The notes under the pieces: generated by a model
Database searches by the model: none
What the model saw: the letters and a program-made list of their open reading frames with translations, nothing else
What the model was told of the DNA's origin: nothing
From: CAZSHG01 sp964606695 [NCBI: uncultured bacterium]
GTDB lineage: Bacteria > UBP14 > UBA6098
Assembly: GCA_964606695.1 (NCBI GenBank)
Contig: CAZSHG010000038.1
Location: 1 to 25,345 of the forward strand
Reading direction: 5' to 3'
DNA: 25,345 bases
Made by a program: the position numbers and the translations under genes
Shown: positions 6,290-14,799 of the stretch, one piece after another
Layout: every line of letters begins with the position of its first letter
Position numbering within the stretch: the first letter of the stretch is position 1

Positions 6290-7828
6290 ATGTCGAGTGA
6301 TAAGAAGGAAATATGGCGAGTGATAAAAGCCGTCATGATGGTGCTCGTTCTCGTCTGGTGGGGAGTTATGCTCTTTTTCCTGATCAAGCGCAACAAGGGT
6401 CCGGAACCTGTCGAGATACCCGATATCAACATCGTAGAAACCGGAGAGAGGTTATCCGAGGATTATTATTCGATAACATATCGCGGCGAGAAGATAGGTT
6501 TTTCCAGCAGGTCGAAGAGGAAATTGCCCTCGGGGAAGCTTATGTTTCAAGAATCGAGTTTCTATAGGTTGCCCGTGGGGGGGATCGACCATGAGGTTAC
6601 GTCTCAGGCTATTCTGACCGTAGATGATTCCCTTCGCACGGAGCTTATCAGTTTCGATTTTTCCGCGGACAATTACGAGACTTCCGTAAACGCAATAGTC
6701 GATAGCAATTCGCTGAAAGTTACGATCGAGACGGAACAGGGCGTTTCCACGGAAGAATATTCTATCGACAGCCCGATTTATTCGTCGGTAGTGATACCGG
6801 ATTTACTCGCAAAGAATAACTTCAAACCCGATAATTTCGAACTTCCGACTTTCGATCCGGTAACTTCTAAGAAACGTAATTATGAAATAAGCATCTTAGG
6901 CGAGGACAAACTGGACAGGTTTGGCGAACGAGAGGTCATGGTTGTAAGGATGGGTTATGGTCAGTTATATTCGAGATTATTTATCGAACCTAACGGGACT
7001 CTATTGATGGAGAATACCCCGGAAGGTTTTATGTCTGTTCGCGAGGAAAAGGAAATCGCGCTCAAACTCAATATTCGCGAAGGCGGCAGTAAAGACCTTC
7101 TCGAAGAATTCGCGTTGCCTCTTGGAATGGGGGTAATCGAACGACCGCGGGAAGCTGTCGAACTCGTTCTGTATATAGAAAACCTTTCTTCCGGGATCTT
7201 TAACCTCAACGATTTTAACCAGATATGGGATCCTGTCGAGAGGAAATTATACATCAACAGTTTTGGGTTCGATCAAGACACCATTGCCTTCCCTCCCGAT
7301 TCTTCGGATACTATGGAAACTGCCTCGATCCAATGTAACGACCGTCGAATAATAAGCGCCGCCGAAAAGGTAACGAAGGTCGCGAATACCGATTTCGACA
7401 GGCTACTGGCAATCAATGAATACCTTTTCGAGAATATTAAGAAGGACTACACCGTTTCGATTCCCTCCGCTGTAGAAGTCTTACAGAAAATGCGAGGGGA
7501 CTGCAACGAACACTCCATCCTCTTCGTAGCTATGGCGAGGGCGCTGGACATCCCGGCACGAACGAATGTCGGCATCATCTATCTCGATGGATACTTTTAC
7601 TATCACGCCTGGCCTCAGGCTTTCGCGGATGGGAAATGGCGGACGTTCGATCCGACTCTCGGTCAATGTCCCGCGGACGCCGCCCATGTCAAACTGACAT
7701 CGGGAAGCCTGGACGAATATCTCGCTCTCCTCCGAATGGGCGATGCCAGAATGAAACTCGTCTCGGTAACCTATTCGGACAGCGAGGTTTTTTCTCCCAA
7801 AACTAAAGCTAAAAAAAGAAAGCAATGA
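6290..7828 (+). CDS. Membrane-anchored transglutaminase-like protein
   Basis: A 512-residue protein with one N-terminal membrane helix (residues about 9-32, MMVLVLVWWGVMLFFLI), then a large extracytoplasmic beta-rich domain and a C-terminal transglutaminase-like (papain-fold) domain. The triad is present: Cys405 in RGDCNEHS, His439 in YYHAWPQ and Asp454 in TFDPT. Bacterial members often act as peptidases or of unknown function rather than cross-linking enzymes. I start at 6290 because the helix directly follows; in-frame upstream ATGs at 6173 and 6245 add 39 and 15 residues with no membrane or conserved feature, and none has a clear ribosome site. The stop overlaps the next start as ATGA, so it is coupled to the ABC ATPase. 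A substrate on the periplasmic side is inferred. Confidence 0.8.
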   Translation: MSSDKKEIWRVIKAVMMVLVLVWWGVMLFFLIKRNKGPEPVEIPDINIVETGERLSEDYYSITYRGEKIGFSSRSKRKLPSGKLMFQESSFYRLPVGGIDHEVTSQAILTVDDSLRTELISFDFSADNYETSVNAIVDSNSLKVTIETEQGVSTEEYSIDSPIYSSVVIPDLLAKNNFKPDNFELPTFDPVTSKKRNYEISILGEDKLDRFGEREVMVVRMGYGQLYSRLFIEPNGTLLMENTPEGFMSVREEKEIALKLNIREGGSKDLLEEFALPLGMGVIERPREAVELVLYIENLSSGIFNLNDFNQIWDPVERKLYINSFGFDQDTIAFPPDSSDTMETASIQCNDRRIISAAEKVTKVANTDFDRLLAINEYLFENIKKDYTVSIPSAVEVLQKMRGDCNEHSILFVAMARALDIPARTNVGIIYLDGYFYYHAWPQAFADGKWRTFDPTLGQCPADAAHVKLTSGSLDEYLALLRMGDARMKLVSVTYSDSEVFSPKTKAKKRKQ

Positions 7829-8580
7829 TGACGAATGATAAATCAATAGTAATCCTGGATAACGTCTCTAAAAGATATATTCAAACACTCGCCGTGGATA
7901 GCCTCGACCTGACGGTCAAGCGTGGGGAATTTTTCGGCTTTCTGGGGCCTAACGGCGCGGGTAAAACCACGACTATTAAAATGATTACGGGCTTGATTAA
8001 ACCGACCAAAGGGAAGGTTTATGTCGGCGAATACAATATCCAGGAACAGCCGGAAGAGGCCAAGAGCTTGCTCGGTTACATCCCCGACACTCCCTATATA
8101 TACGACAGGCTTACTGCCCGTGAATTCCTGAATCTGGTCGGTGGGCTATACGATATGCCGCGCGAATCGGTCGAAAGCCGAATCGAATGGCTTTTCGAGC
8201 TTTTCGACGTCGGAACATGGGGGGACGATTTCGCCGGCGAGTATTCGCACGGTATGAGACAGAAGATAGTTATGGCAAGCGCCCTTCTTCACGACCCTGA
8301 CCTCCTCATTATTGACGAACCAATGGTCGGACTCGATCCTCAATCGCAGAGACTGGTGAAGGATATCATGTTGGAACTGGTCAGCCGCGGGAAGACTATA
8401 TTTATGAGCACCCATACACTTAGCGTGGCATCCGAACTGTGCACACGAATCGGGCTTATAGCGAAGGGGGAACTCATCGAGACTATCAACGCGACCACAC
8501 TCGCTCACCTCGAAAAACGAATCCTCGAAATCACCGGCGGGGAAAGGAGAGTCTTCTTCCCTGAAGATGACATCGGATAA
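7825..8580 (+). CDS. ABC transporter ATP-binding protein, ABC-2/DrrA-like type
   Basis: A 251-residue ABC ATPase. Walker A is GPNGAGKTT (41-49), the signature SHGMRQK is at 141-147, Walker B plus glutamate is LLIIDEP (160-166), the D-loop GLDP follows, and the H-loop histidine is His197 in STHTL. The Q-loop position reads GYIPD, as is common in ABC-2 and drug-export ATPases that lack a canonical glutamine. The second codon is also ATG (7828). It is the middle gene of a coupled set: its start overlaps the transglutaminase stop, and its stop shares bases with the S4 gene start. No permease gene is adjacent, so its membrane partner must be elsewhere or it works with the membrane-anchored transglutaminase protein; the latter is speculation. 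Confidence 0.93.
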   Translation: MMTNDKSIVILDNVSKRYIQTLAVDSLDLTVKRGEFFGFLGPNGAGKTTTIKMITGLIKPTKGKVYVGEYNIQEQPEEAKSLLGYIPDTPYIYDRLTAREFLNLVGGLYDMPRESVESRIEWLFELFDVGTWGDDFAGEYSHGMRQKIVMASALLHDPDLLIIDEPMVGLDPQSQRLVKDIMLELVSRGKTIFMSTHTLSVASELCTRIGLIAKGELIETINATTLAHLEKRILEITGGERRVFFPEDDIG

Positions 8581-8792
8581 TGGAAACTATCGAATTCAAT
8601 ATCGAAGGCGATTATATCGAGTTGAATAAACTCCTTAAAGCCTCCGGCGTTTGTTCCACTGGCGGAGAAGCCAAGATGCTGATCGAAATCGGCGAAGTCC
8701 GGGTAAACGACGAAGTCGAACAGAGAAAGCGAAGGAAAATCAACAGCGGCGATGTAGTCTCGCTTTTCGATTACAACATCACGGTATACTAA
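8580..8792 (+). CDS. Small S4-domain RNA-binding protein, YaaA/YbcJ type
   Basis: A 70-residue protein that is essentially one S4 domain: LNKLLKASGVCSTGGEAKML then EIGEVRVNDEVEQRKRRKI and a terminal GDVVSLFDYNITV strand. It matches the short stand-alone S4 proteins (YaaA, YbcJ), which bind structured RNA such as rRNA. Members are often found next to recF or tyrS; here the gene is in a transporter operon. The ATG shares its A with the ABC gene stop (TAATG), so translation is probably coupled. The stop at 8790-8792 overlaps the stop of the convergent hydrolase gene. Confidence 0.85.
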   Translation: METIEFNIEGDYIELNKLLKASGVCSTGGEAKMLIEIGEVRVNDEVEQRKRRKINSGDVVSLFDYNITVY

Positions 8793-9535
8793 ATCACGAC
8801 AATTAATCCGTCGCAGGCTTTTATTATATTCTCGTCTGCCGGTAGTTCGCCCTCTTTTTCCGGCGGGATGTGAGTGAGGATAACTTTCGAGAAATTGTGT
8901 TTTTTCAGAATCGCTTTAACGTTTTCGATTTCGATATGGGCGATCTCCGTTGCGAGGAGGTTCCCTCCGCCGTAGGCCAGCGCAACAAGGTCAGCGTAAT
9001 CGAGAATATCGGATGTGTAAACCATCCTCGTGCCACGACATCGAATATCGAGGCTGAAGGATTCGCCGAGCAGATTCCTGTGGTCAGGCATAACTTCCGA
9101 GTGAATGGTCAAATGGCGGTTGGGTCTGGCGTGTATGCTGACATCCCCCATAAGAAAACTCTCGCCAGAAGGAATAGGCGATATCCGCAGATTGAAACCA
9201 AGCGTTTCCTTGAAAAGATAATGGTGGTTAAGACTATGTGGAATAAACCGCAGTGTCTCCGATGGAACATAGAGGAAAAAATCTCTTTTCCTCTCCATAA
9301 GATGAAGTGTCTGGATGAAAAACATCAGCCCGCTGGAATGATCGGGATGCATGTGGGTAATCACAGTGGCGTCGAGACTATTCGGGTCGATATCGTTCTG
9401 AATAAGGCTCCTCGTAGCGCCGTCTCCACAGTCCAGAAGTATATTCATGTCGTCAGCGGAATAGACAAGACAACTGGGGTTTCTATTCGAACTAACGTAA
9501 CCTGAACTCGTTCCTACAAATATTAACGACGGCAT
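8789..9535 (-). CDS. Metallo-beta-lactamase-fold hydrolase, RNase Z-like
   Basis: A 248-residue metal-dependent hydrolase. The metal motif HMHPDH is at residues 61-66, preceded by the LLDCGDGA strand; a later Asp in YTSDILDY and His in LTHIPPE complete the expected ligands. The layout follows the RNase Z/arylsulfatase-like branch, but the long exosite arm of true tRNase Z is not recognisable, so tRNA 3' processing is only one option; a phosphodiesterase or other esterase is equally possible. AAGGAG lies upstream of the ATG and a near-consensus promoter immediately before it, so it is monocistronic. Its TAG stop interlocks with the S4 stop on the other strand, and no terminator separates the two genes. 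Confidence 0.85.
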   Translation of the reverse strand: MPSLIFVGTSSGYVSSNRNPSCLVYSADDMNILLDCGDGATRSLIQNDIDPNSLDATVITHMHPDHSSGLMFFIQTLHLMERKRDFFLYVPSETLRFIPHSLNHHYLFKETLGFNLRISPIPSGESFLMGDVSIHARPNRHLTIHSEVMPDHRNLLGESFSLDIRCRGTRMVYTSDILDYADLVALAYGGGNLLATEIAHIEIENVKAILKKHNFSKVILTHIPPEKEGELPADENIIKACDGLIVVI

Positions 9536-9558
9536 AACCTGCTCCTTCTTGTAATAAG

Positions 9559-9586
9559 ATTATAGAGACGTTTCTCCTTTAGTCAA
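9559..9586 (-). promoter_or_regulatory. Promoter of the MBL-fold hydrolase gene
   Basis: On the minus strand TTGACT (9586-9581), a 16-bp spacer and a perfect TATAAT (9564-9559) are followed by AAGGAG and the ATG at 9535. This is the best sigma-70-type promoter in the window and gives a leader of about 16-18 nt. Confidence 0.75.
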
Positions 9587-9672
9587 ATACGTTATTTTCT
9601 TTTTTCAGAAAGCATTTTCCGTATTTAATAATAAAAGGGTTTCCGCTTTTTCAATTCTATCGCTAAAAAGGA

Positions 9673-9735
9673 AAATCTATCCCGCGAATTTTCAAAACAT
9701 CCCCGACCTTGCAGAAAACCTTCCCCCGCCACAAT
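9673..9735. repeat. Possible third 21-bp-period stretch, weak
   Basis: AAAA-type starts recur at 9673, 9694 and 9715 (exact 21-bp spacing), followed by C-rich text; neighbouring units agree at about 10-11 of 21 positions. On the minus strand this reads as seven-residue steps beginning GKVF, GDVL and GIDF, similar in style to part of the first array. Three units at this identity could be chance. Outside it, the 9536-9863 gap holds the two promoters and nothing else I can identify. Confidence 0.3.
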
Positions 9736-9802
9736 ATTCCTGTCCTTCAATAAAAAAGTAGATTTTTTCTCAAAGACTACTTGACTAATCGACGAATATA
9801 TA

Positions 9803-9830
9803 TTTCATTATTATTCGAAAGGGATATAAT
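9803..9830 (+). promoter_or_regulatory. Candidate promoter of the sensor kinase gene
   Basis: A perfect TATAAT at 9825-9830 lies 33 bp before the ATG. The best -35 at 16 bp is TTTCAT (9803-9808), which is weak. TTGACT at 9781-9786 lacks a good -10 at 16-18 bp. The start-proximal ribosome site (AGAAGG at 9845-9850) is also weak, suggesting low or activated expression. Confidence 0.4.
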
Positions 9831-9863
9831 CCGATATTTCGTGCGAGAAGGTCGGTATCGATT

Positions 9864-12380
9864 ATGAAAAAGAATCCACGGAAAAATAGCGCAGGCGAAG
9901 GCAATTCTATTCTTAGGATCGCAGGAGCCGTAGCTATAGTCCTCAGCGCAATACTGGCGATTGGAATAGTGAATATCGTATTCACAGGCGGCCCGGGTAA
10001 TATCTGGGCGATGGCTATTAGCTGGGCGTTATTTTTCGGTTTGGGGATTGCCGCCGGCGAATTAGTGATTAATCGCGCAAAGCAGATTCAGAAAGAGTGG
10101 AGTGAAAAAACAAGCGAGCTTGAAAATTCCAGAGACGTCTATAGAAATATTTCCGAAACCGTCCCCTATCCTCTCGCGGTAATAAACGAAGGCGGGAATC
10201 TCGTTTTCTATAACCGGGCTTTTGAAAATATTTTCAAAATAGAGGCGGACGATATCCGCGATATCGACATCGTGGAATTTATCCACGAGGAAGACGGAGA
10301 GGGATTCCACAAGGTTGTAAACGATTGTATCTGGAACAAGAGTAATCTCGAAAGAACCGAAATCAGTATCGAGCGAAATAACAAGAAGCGTTCATTTGAA
10401 GTCATAGCCAAACCCATCGAGGTCAAGATAGAAAACATGGCTTGCTGTGAAATCCTGTTCAGAGATTTGACATTGAGACAGGGATTCATTAAGAAGATAG
10501 AGGGGCTGGAAACCCTCAGCAACGAGATTATATATCAATCACCTATCGGGATAATGATAATCGACCATGAGGGCGCGATCGAATCGATCAATAAGGCTTC
10601 CCTGCGGATCTTCGGGCTCGATTATGAAGAGTTAATGGACAGGAACATATTCGAAGATTCGATTCCAATCCTGGCACAATTTGAAATCCAGAAGGCCTTC
10701 GACAATAAAGGACCTTTTCAGGAATTGAAAGAGGTGAGGGCCGGCAGGTATCTCAACAGAGAGATTCACGTCTCATACAGCGTTTTCCCTGTTTCCGACG
10801 GCGAGGGGGAATTGGTCAGCGTCATTTTCATGGTTCAGGATATCACAGATTTGATTCGCGCCAGGACAGAACTGGATTCACATCGTAAGAGATTGAGCAT
10901 CATCTTCGATAACGCCGCCGACGGGATATTTATTTCAAAACCTTCCGGCGAAATAACGATGGCCAATCCCTCCGCAGTGGAATTGTCGGGTTATGATATC
11001 GATGAATTAATCGGGATGAATTTCAGCGATCTATTCACTGCCGAGGGACGCGAGATCGCAATGCGTCAGAACGCCTGGCTCGAACGTAAGAAGAGGGTGC
11101 ATTATGAATCATCCCTTCTGAAAGCCGACGGCAAAACAGTTAACGTGGATATTTCGGCCAACAAAATAGACAGCCTTGAGGGTAGTATCATTCTGAACGT
11201 TGTTCGCGATGTTACCGAGAGGAAGAATTTTATCAACCGGTTGTCCAGAACGCAGAAGATGGAATCTATAGGCGGGATGGCCAAGGGAATAGCATTGGAT
11301 TTCAATAACGTTTTAGAGGCTATAACCGGCGCGGCTGAACTCGCTAAAAAGAACTGTGCCGAGGACGACGATACCTCTACTTATCTCGAAGTTATCCTCG
11401 ATTCCGCTAAACGCGGCGCAAACCTGACGAGACATTTATTGAATTACGCCGGCCAGGATCTGGTAGAGAGCGAATTACTGGACATGAACGATATTGTCCG
11501 GGAGGCTTCGTCCTTCCTCGAACAATCTTTAGAGAAGAACATACTTCTTAAGACCGATTTCGATCCCAATATAGGGCCGATTAGCGGAGATAAATCTATG
11601 CTCTTACAGGCGTTAATAAATTTGGCCTTGAATTCCAGAGAAGCCATGCCGGAAGGCGGCGAGATTACGGTATCTACGACCCGATTTAACGCTAACGAGG
11701 ATTTCGCGCGTAAACATCCCGGTATCGCGCCGGGACCTTATGTCGAATTACGCGTGCAGGATACGGGTATCGGTATCCACGAAGAGGAACTGCCGAAGGT
11801 ATTCGATCCTTTTTACACAACAAAATCCGATTCGGGTTGCGCGGGATTGGGATTGCCCATGGTATATAACATCGCCAAAACCCACGGTGGAAGTATCGAT
11901 ATAAAAAGCGTTCCCTTCGGCGGAACGGAAGTTAGGCTCTTTTTCCCCTCCCCCATCATACCCGACGATCTTGAACCCAAAATCCTCCCTCAAAGAGCCG
12001 GCGATCTTGAAACTAAAATTATGGTTGTGGACGACGAGGACGTAATTCAAACCGTAGTCGAGGGGATACTCAAGCAGTTGGGATATCAGGTTGTCCGCGC
12101 ACAATCGGGTAAGGAGGCGCTCGAGTATCTGACCGACAATGACGGTGCAATCGACCTGATATTGTTGGATATGATAATGCCCGGATTGTCCGGGTGGGAC
12201 GTTTTTCGCCGGCTTAAACAATTCTGGCCTGATATACCGGTTATAGTGGTTACCGGTTACGCTCAGGAAGAGCATCTGCAATATATGATCGAAGAGGGAC
12301 TCGAGGGGTTGATTCATAAACCCTTCAAAGCTTCCCTGCTTTCGGAGAAAATCGAGGAAGTTCTCTCGGAGGGCGATTAG
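9864..12380 (+). CDS. Hybrid PAS-sensor histidine kinase with H-box His replaced by Leu
   Basis: An 838-residue two-component protein. Two membrane helices (about 19-40 and 47-69) are followed by a coiled linker, three PAS-like domains (about 92-205, 218-332, 342-453), an H-box/dimerisation region (460-530), an HATPase domain (N-box LINLALN 584-590, G1 DTGIGI 633-638, G2 GLGLP 661-665) and a C-terminal receiver (718-835) with Asp769, acidic Asp723/Asp724, Thr797 and Lys819. The H-box normally reads GIAHDFNN; here residues 475-482 are GIALDFNN, with codon TTG at 11295-11297. Without the phospho-accepting His, standard autophosphorylation should fail, though the ATP site and receiver look intact. 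It may act as a pseudokinase, phosphatase or partner of another kinase. No separate regulator adjoins it. The stop overlaps the convergent propeller-like gene. Confidence 0.92.
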   Translation: MKKNPRKNSAGEGNSILRIAGAVAIVLSAILAIGIVNIVFTGGPGNIWAMAISWALFFGLGIAAGELVINRAKQIQKEWSEKTSELENSRDVYRNISETVPYPLAVINEGGNLVFYNRAFENIFKIEADDIRDIDIVEFIHEEDGEGFHKVVNDCIWNKSNLERTEISIERNNKKRSFEVIAKPIEVKIENMACCEILFRDLTLRQGFIKKIEGLETLSNEIIYQSPIGIMIIDHEGAIESINKASLRIFGLDYEELMDRNIFEDSIPILAQFEIQKAFDNKGPFQELKEVRAGRYLNREIHVSYSVFPVSDGEGELVSVIFMVQDITDLIRARTELDSHRKRLSIIFDNAADGIFISKPSGEITMANPSAVELSGYDIDELIGMNFSDLFTAEGREIAMRQNAWLERKKRVHYESSLLKADGKTVNVDISANKIDSLEGSIILNVVRDVTERKNFINRLSRTQKMESIGGMAKGIALDFNNVLEAITGAAELAKKNCAEDDDTSTYLEVILDSAKRGANLTRHLLNYAGQDLVESELLDMNDIVREASSFLEQSLEKNILLKTDFDPNIGPISGDKSMLLQALINLALNSREAMPEGGEITVSTTRFNANEDFARKHPGIAPGPYVELRVQDTGIGIHEEELPKVFDPFYTTKSDSGCAGLGLPMVYNIAKTHGGSIDIKSVPFGGTEVRLFFPSPIIPDDLEPKILPQRAGDLETKIMVVDDEDVIQTVVEGILKQLGYQVVRAQSGKEALEYLTDNDGAIDLILLDMIMPGLSGWDVFRRLKQFWPDIPVIVVTGYAQEEHLQYMIEEGLEGLIHKPFKASLLSEKIEEVLSEGD

Positions 12381-13840
12381 CGATACAGCCTATCCGGCTC
12401 GTTCCAATAAAACCGATATAACCCTAGATCGGTGGACATCCAGAGATAATCCCCGTGCAGAAACACACGGTAAACCTCGAAATCGGGGAAGTAATAATCT
12501 TCATCCAGAAGCGTAGCGAACTTCTGAAAGCGATGGTAAACGAATAGTCCATGAGTAGTTGCTACCCAGAGGTATTTTCTGCTGGACTCGACGTCGTTGA
12601 TCTCGGCGCCGTGGAAATAGACACTACTTGGAATAAATTTTCTCGTCCCGGCTTTTTCCAGGACGACGACCGCATTCTGAGTGGCGAATAGGGCTTCTCC
12701 ATCTTCGCCGGGCTTAACCGACCGGACATTCAAATCGAGATGGCCGTCGGGCGGTTTTATTGGGATCAATTGTGAATCTACGAATTGATACGCGCCCAGA
12801 TCTCCGACTGCTATGATCTTGCCCATTGCTACTGATATATCTGCAAAACGGTTTAATCCAACCGGGGATCGCAGTGTTAACTGTCGCGATTCGAGATTCA
12901 TGGAGTAAATACCGTCGGCGGACGATATGTAAAGCGTGTCTCTGAATATTGCAAGACCGTTCGCCTGATATAACGGCACCGAACCTTTAGCCGTTGGTCT
13001 TAGCCATTGGCGACGATCGAGATCATATAGACCGAGTCCTCTCGGCGTCGCTATGTAGATTTCATTGCCGTATTTCTCGAAATCGAGGACGGGCCCGTAA
13101 TCTGGAACCGACACGGACCGTTCGCCGGCAATCCATTCATAATCCGATATATCGTCGGTAACCATCGCAAAAGCGCAGAATTCGATATCCGAACATCCGC
13201 CGAAGAAAGCCGTATCGCCGGAGAAATAGACGGCATCCGAATAATCGCAACACGGGCCGAACCAAAGCGGTTCGGCCACCTTATTTCTTAAATCCGCGCG
13301 GAAAACACCGAGGCCGTCGGTCGAAAAATACATATAATAACTGCCGTCTGTAATACAATCCGTCACCCTGTAGAAAAACATGTCCGGCCCCAGGATGGAG
13401 TCCGATCCTTCCCAAAATAGCCCAAAGGGTAAGGTTACTCCGTATTCATAGGGATCGCATATTCCAATATCCGGCGGAAGACGCATATCGGAACTTACCG
13501 CTTTGAACTCGACATCGAATATATCCCGCTCCCTGCGGGAAAAAATACCCGCAGTTGTTTTAACGTAAATCGTGTCCTGTATTTGTGTTATCCGCAGGAC
13601 TTCGCCGGGCACGTAAAAACTCTCCCAACGGGACATATCCACATAATCCTCGAAACGGTAAAATCTCAGGACGCCGTCGTCCATGCCCGCATAAAGGCAT
13701 TCTTCCGTGATCTCCAGTGCGTTTACATTTCGGAGGGACCGAACCGGCTGGATATCCTCGGGCTCGATTAACCGTCGCGCGAAGATCGTAGATAAAATCA
13801 AAAACGGGAATATTAAAGATTTATATCTCATTTCTTTCAC
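12377..13840 (-). CDS. Predicted exported beta-propeller-like protein of unknown function
   Basis: A 487-residue protein, not assigned to a named family. A hydrophobic N-terminus (SLIFPFLILSTIFA) looks like a signal peptide or anchor. The rest is a run of short repeats of the type DGVLRFYRF, TAGIFSRRE, PRGLGLYDLD, ADGIYSMNLE, THGLFVYHR and DLGLYRFYW, each about 40-60 residues apart, as in sensor-type or Kelch-like propellers. GTG at 13840 overlaps the rluD stop as GTGA; an ATG at 13831 removes three residues and is equally possible. It is the last gene of the tig-clpP-clpX-lspA-rluD block. The TAA stop interlocks with that of the kinase gene on the opposite strand. A surface or periplasmic sensor or scaffold role is only inferred. 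Confidence 0.75.
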   Translation of the reverse strand: MKEMRYKSLIFPFLILSTIFARRLIEPEDIQPVRSLRNVNALEITEECLYAGMDDGVLRFYRFEDYVDMSRWESFYVPGEVLRITQIQDTIYVKTTAGIFSRRERDIFDVEFKAVSSDMRLPPDIGICDPYEYGVTLPFGLFWEGSDSILGPDMFFYRVTDCITDGSYYMYFSTDGLGVFRADLRNKVAEPLWFGPCCDYSDAVYFSGDTAFFGGCSDIEFCAFAMVTDDISDYEWIAGERSVSVPDYGPVLDFEKYGNEIYIATPRGLGLYDLDRRQWLRPTAKGSVPLYQANGLAIFRDTLYISSADGIYSMNLESRQLTLRSPVGLNRFADISVAMGKIIAVGDLGAYQFVDSQLIPIKPPDGHLDLNVRSVKPGEDGEALFATQNAVVVLEKAGTRKFIPSSVYFHGAEINDVESSRKYLWVATTHGLFVYHRFQKFATLLDEDYYFPDFEVYRVFLHGDYLWMSTDLGLYRFYWNEPDRLYR

Positions 13841-14799
13841 TGGCGAAGTCTCTCGATAACCTCTTTCATATCGTCGGGAAGTGGGGCCTCTACGGAAACG
13901 GTTTCGGCGGTCATCGGATGCTTGAAAGTCAGCCGTCTTGCGTGAAGGGCCTGCCTATTGATTAATTCAAGCAGTTCTCCGGCCAGTGGCCTTTTTTCCG
14001 CAACCACGCCGCCGAGACGGCTTTCTCTACCGCCGTAATCCGGATCGCCGAAAACAGGATGACCTATATATTGTGCATGCACCCTTATCTGATGTGTTCT
14101 GCCGGTATGCAATCGAAAAGTTACCAGCGATAGAAGACCGTAATCGATTTCGACCGAATAATCCGTGCGGGCGGGTTTGCCGGATTCGACGACGGCCATT
14201 TTACGGTGGTTTTTCGGATTATGGCCGATGTTCCTCTCTATGCTTCCGGATTCATCGGGCATGTGCCCCCAGACCAGCGCGGTGTATTCCCGTTTGATCT
14301 TTCTGTTCGATAACTCCCGTGCCAGCCTCGAATGGGCGATATCTCTCTTCGCGACAATCAACAAGCCGCTTGTGTCCTTATCGAGGCGATGTATAATTCC
14401 GGGGCGGGTTTGGCCGCCTATCGCCGATAAATCCGCGGTGTGCGACAACAGCGCGTGAACGAGGGTGCCGCTGAAATGTCCTCTGGCGGGATGGACGACC
14501 ATGCCGGGCGGTTTGTTGACCACCAGCAAGTCTTCATCTTCATAGGGAATATCCAGGGGAATATCTTCGGGTTTAAGGTGCAGAGGTTCTTTCTCAGGGA
14601 TTCTAACGGTTATTTCCTCGCCACCGTAGAGGATGAATGCGGGTTTAACGCCTTTGCCGGGTATTTCGATATTCTTATCGCGAATCAGTTTCTGAATCTG
14701 GCTCCGGTTCAAACCCAGCCCCGTCGTAACCAGAAACACGTCCAATCTGGTCGGTTCTACCGCCCTGGGGACTTTTATTTTCTCGATTCTCTCGTTCAC
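13837..14799 (-). CDS. rluD: RluD-family 23S rRNA pseudouridine synthase
   Basis: A 320-residue RluA/RluD-type pseudouridine synthase. An N-terminal S4 domain (about residues 17-70, [20 protein letters not shown]) precedes the catalytic domain with HRLDKDTSG at 137-145, where Asp140 is the nucleophile; the VVNKPPGMVVHPA and RTHQIRVH motifs are present. RluD modifies helix 69 of 23S rRNA in E. coli; RluA/RluC specificity cannot be excluded by sequence alone. The start is GTG at 14799 (NERIEKIKV), required because the S4 domain begins soon after; no strong ribosome site is seen. This places the first 125 nt inside the 3' end of lspA in another frame, so it depends on lspA translation. Confidence 0.92.
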   Translation of the reverse strand: MNERIEKIKVPRAVEPTRLDVFLVTTGLGLNRSQIQKLIRDKNIEIPGKGVKPAFILYGGEEITVRIPEKEPLHLKPEDIPLDIPYEDEDLLVVNKPPGMVVHPARGHFSGTLVHALLSHTADLSAIGGQTRPGIIHRLDKDTSGLLIVAKRDIAHSRLARELSNRKIKREYTALVWGHMPDESGSIERNIGHNPKNHRKMAVVESGKPARTDYSVEIDYGLLSLVTFRLHTGRTHQIRVHAQYIGHPVFGDPDYGGRESRLGGVVAEKRPLAGELLELINRQALHARRLTFKHPMTAETVSVEAPLPDDMKEVIERLRQ

